Source of the DNA: Sphingopyxis fribergensis | GTDB lineage: Bacteria; Pseudomonadota; Alphaproteobacteria; Sphingomonadales; Sphingomonadaceae | NCBI RefSeq assembly: GCF_000803645.1 | Contig: NZ_CP009122.1 | Coordinates: forward strand, 3,324,501 to 3,388,500 | DNA: 64,000 nt | Reading direction: 5' to 3' | Shown here: in pieces, positions 62,835-64,000 of the stretch | Layout: each line of letters opens with the position of its first letter | Numbering within the stretch: position 1 is the first letter of the stretch | Position numbers and translations under genes: made by a program | Notes under the pieces: model-generated | Seen by the model: only the letters and a program-made list of their open reading frames with translations | Databases searched by the model: none | What the model was told of the DNA's origin: nothing

Positions 62835-64000
62835 CTAGATCGCGCCGGCCTTCATCTGCCCGACCGCATAATCGACCGCGCGCGCGGTCAGCGCCATGAA
62901 GGTCAGCGACGGATTGACGCACGAGATCGAGGCCATCTGCGCGCCGTCGGTGACGAACAGATTGGCGGCGTCGTGCGCCTGGCTCCATTTGTTGAGGACC
63001 GACTGGCGCGGATCGGCGCCCATGCGCGCGCCGCCCATTTCGTGGATCGCATCGCCGGGGACATGCTCGCGCTGCTCGCTCTTCACATTGGTCAGGCCGA
63101 CCTTGCGCAGCATCGCCTCGCCCTCGGTCCGCGCATCGTTCATCATGCGGATCTCGTTGTCACGGAAGGTGACGTCGAAGCGCATCAGCGGCACCCCGAA
63201 GCGGTCGGTCTTGTCGGCGTGCAGGCTGACGCGATTGTCCTCATAGGGCAGGCATTCGCCGAACGCGCCCATGCTGAACTTCCACGGCCCATAGCCGCGC
63301 ATCGCCTGCTTCATCGATGCGCCGAAGCCGACCGGCGCGGCCGGGTCGCGCCGCGCGCTGCCCTGATAGCCATAGCCGCGTTTGAACCCGATGCCTTCCT
63401 CGCCGCCGACGTTGCGGAAGCGCGGGATATAGACCCCGCCCGGACGCCGACCATATTCGATAAAGTCGGTCATGCCCGGGATATCGCCCCAGATGTTGAC
63501 GCGGAAAATATGGTCCATGACATAGCCGCCGAGCGTGCCGCTGGCGTCGAAATGGCTCTTGCCGCTGCCCGGCGCGCGCGAGTTCATCAGGATCTGCGTC
63601 GAGGCGAGCGCGGACGCGCAGAGGAACACCATTCGCGCGGGGATCACCTCGGCCTGCTTCGTGTTGGCGTCGACGACGCGGACGCCGGTCACGCGCTTCG
63701 TCTTTGGATCATATTCGAGGTTGGTGACCACCGAATCCGGCCGCAACGTCAGCCGCCCCGTGGCGCGCGCCGCGGGCAGCGTCACCGCCTGCGTCGAGAA
63801 ATAGGCGCCGAACGAGCAGCCGCGACCGCACTGGTTGCGGAACTGGCATTTGCTGCGGCCCTGGTCCTCCTTGTCCTCGGTCATGTTTGACAGGCGGGTG
63901 TGGATCAGCTTGCGGCCTGGCGAGGTCGCCTCGAGCCGTTCCTTCACCCATTTTTCGGCGATGTTCATCTGCATCGGCGGCTGGAATGCGCTGTCGGGAA
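62835..64000 (-). CDS. GMC-family oxidoreductase, 5' end outside window
   Basis: C-terminal 388 residues or so; the frame is open through base 64000 (SAFQPPM before MQMNIAEKW), so the FAD-binding N terminus lies outside. Seen: Cys-rich CQFRNQCGRGCSFG, VFLCASALASTQILMNS, and the active-site His in HEMGGARMGADP with Asn in CVNPSLTFMAL. These belong to the gluconate/sugar-dehydrogenase-like GMC branch rather than choline dehydrogenase. It oxidises an alcohol or sugar; partner subunits would be upstream. Confidence 0.9.
   Translation of the reverse strand, partial: PDSAFQPPMQMNIAEKWVKERLEATSPGRKLIHTRLSNMTEDKEDQGRSKCQFRNQCGRGCSFGAYFSTQAVTLPAARATGRLTLRPDSVVTNLEYDPKTKRVTGVRVVDANTKQAEVIPARMVFLCASALASTQILMNSRAPGSGKSHFDASGTLGGYVMDHIFRVNIWGDIPGMTDFIEYGRRPGGVYIPRFRNVGGEEGIGFKRGYGYQGSARRDPAAPVGFGASMKQAMRGYGPWKFSMGAFGECLPYEDNRVSLHADKTDRFGVPLMRFDVTFRDNEIRMMNDARTEGEAMLRKVGLTNVKSEQREHVPGDAIHEMGGARMGADPRQSVLNKWSQAHDAANLFVTDGAQMASISCVNPSLTFMALTARAVDYAVGQMKAGAI

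Overview
The window is a high-GC chromosomal segment from an alphaproteobacterium, most likely a sphingomonad close to Sphingopyxis. The reasons are the ectABCD-ask cluster with a 137-residue EctC and a 306-residue EctD, the recG / sdhE-mfd arrangement, Amj and DUF817 membrane proteins, a TonB-dependent receptor, and GC-rich intergenic palindromes of the kind common in this order. The assignment is inference; no 16S gene is present.

Layout. (1) 1-29.7 kb is mostly core chromosome: a partial MoxR ATPase, a soluble chemotaxis transducer, a purine-salvage pair (phosphoribosyltransferase and adenine-type deaminase), an isolated MreB, a PAS protein and an RNase H-like protein. A reverse-strand operon follows (BlaI-type repressor, BlaR1-type M56 protease, secreted repeat protein, TonB-dependent receptor) behind two tandem operators. 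Next come a CoxE-like VWA protein, Amj and DUF817 proteins, an M24 peptidase, a lipoprotein, NamZ/DOMON, TyrS, PilZ, RecG, SdhE, Mfd, an EAL protein, MoaA and NAD kinase. (2) 29.8-41.5 kb is an integrated element of about 11.7 kb in the 3' end of a tRNA-Asn gene, bounded by 21-bp direct repeats (29802-29822 and 41500-41520). It carries a tyrosine integrase, an excisionase-like HTH protein, a putative replication initiator with four iteron-like repeats inside its gene, a single tail tape-measure gene, small phage genes, an S24-like protein opposite a ribbon-helix-helix protein, and an HEPN-motif protein at the attL end. No capsid, portal or large terminase gene was recognised, so it is a satellite or a decayed prophage. 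(3) 41.5-52.2 kb is an osmoadaptation and ion region: an nhaA remnant, EctR, ectABCD, ask, two MFS transporters (the second ProP-like) and a CPA1 antiporter. (4) 52.2-64 kb is mixed: a FAS1 remnant, an SLC13 permease, a GFA-domain protein, a ClC channel, a SulP transporter, a GST, a LysR / CoA-transferase pair, head-to-head remnants of a GH97 enzyme and a LacI regulator, and a partial GMC oxidoreductase.

How the genes work together. The ect cluster makes ectoine and 5-hydroxyectoine from aspartate semialdehyde, has its own aspartate kinase and a likely compatible-solute importer, and is probably controlled by the divergent MarR-type EctR through an inverted repeat around the -10 box. The BlaI/BlaR-like operon looks like a proteolysis-relayed surface-sensing circuit in which the usual penicillin sensor is replaced by short repeats that also occur in the next protein of the operon. 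RecG, SdhE and Mfd, and MoaA with NAD kinase, are housekeeping sets. Several start codons were moved from the longest possible reading frame to a site with a better Shine-Dalgarno sequence or overlap, as noted per entry.
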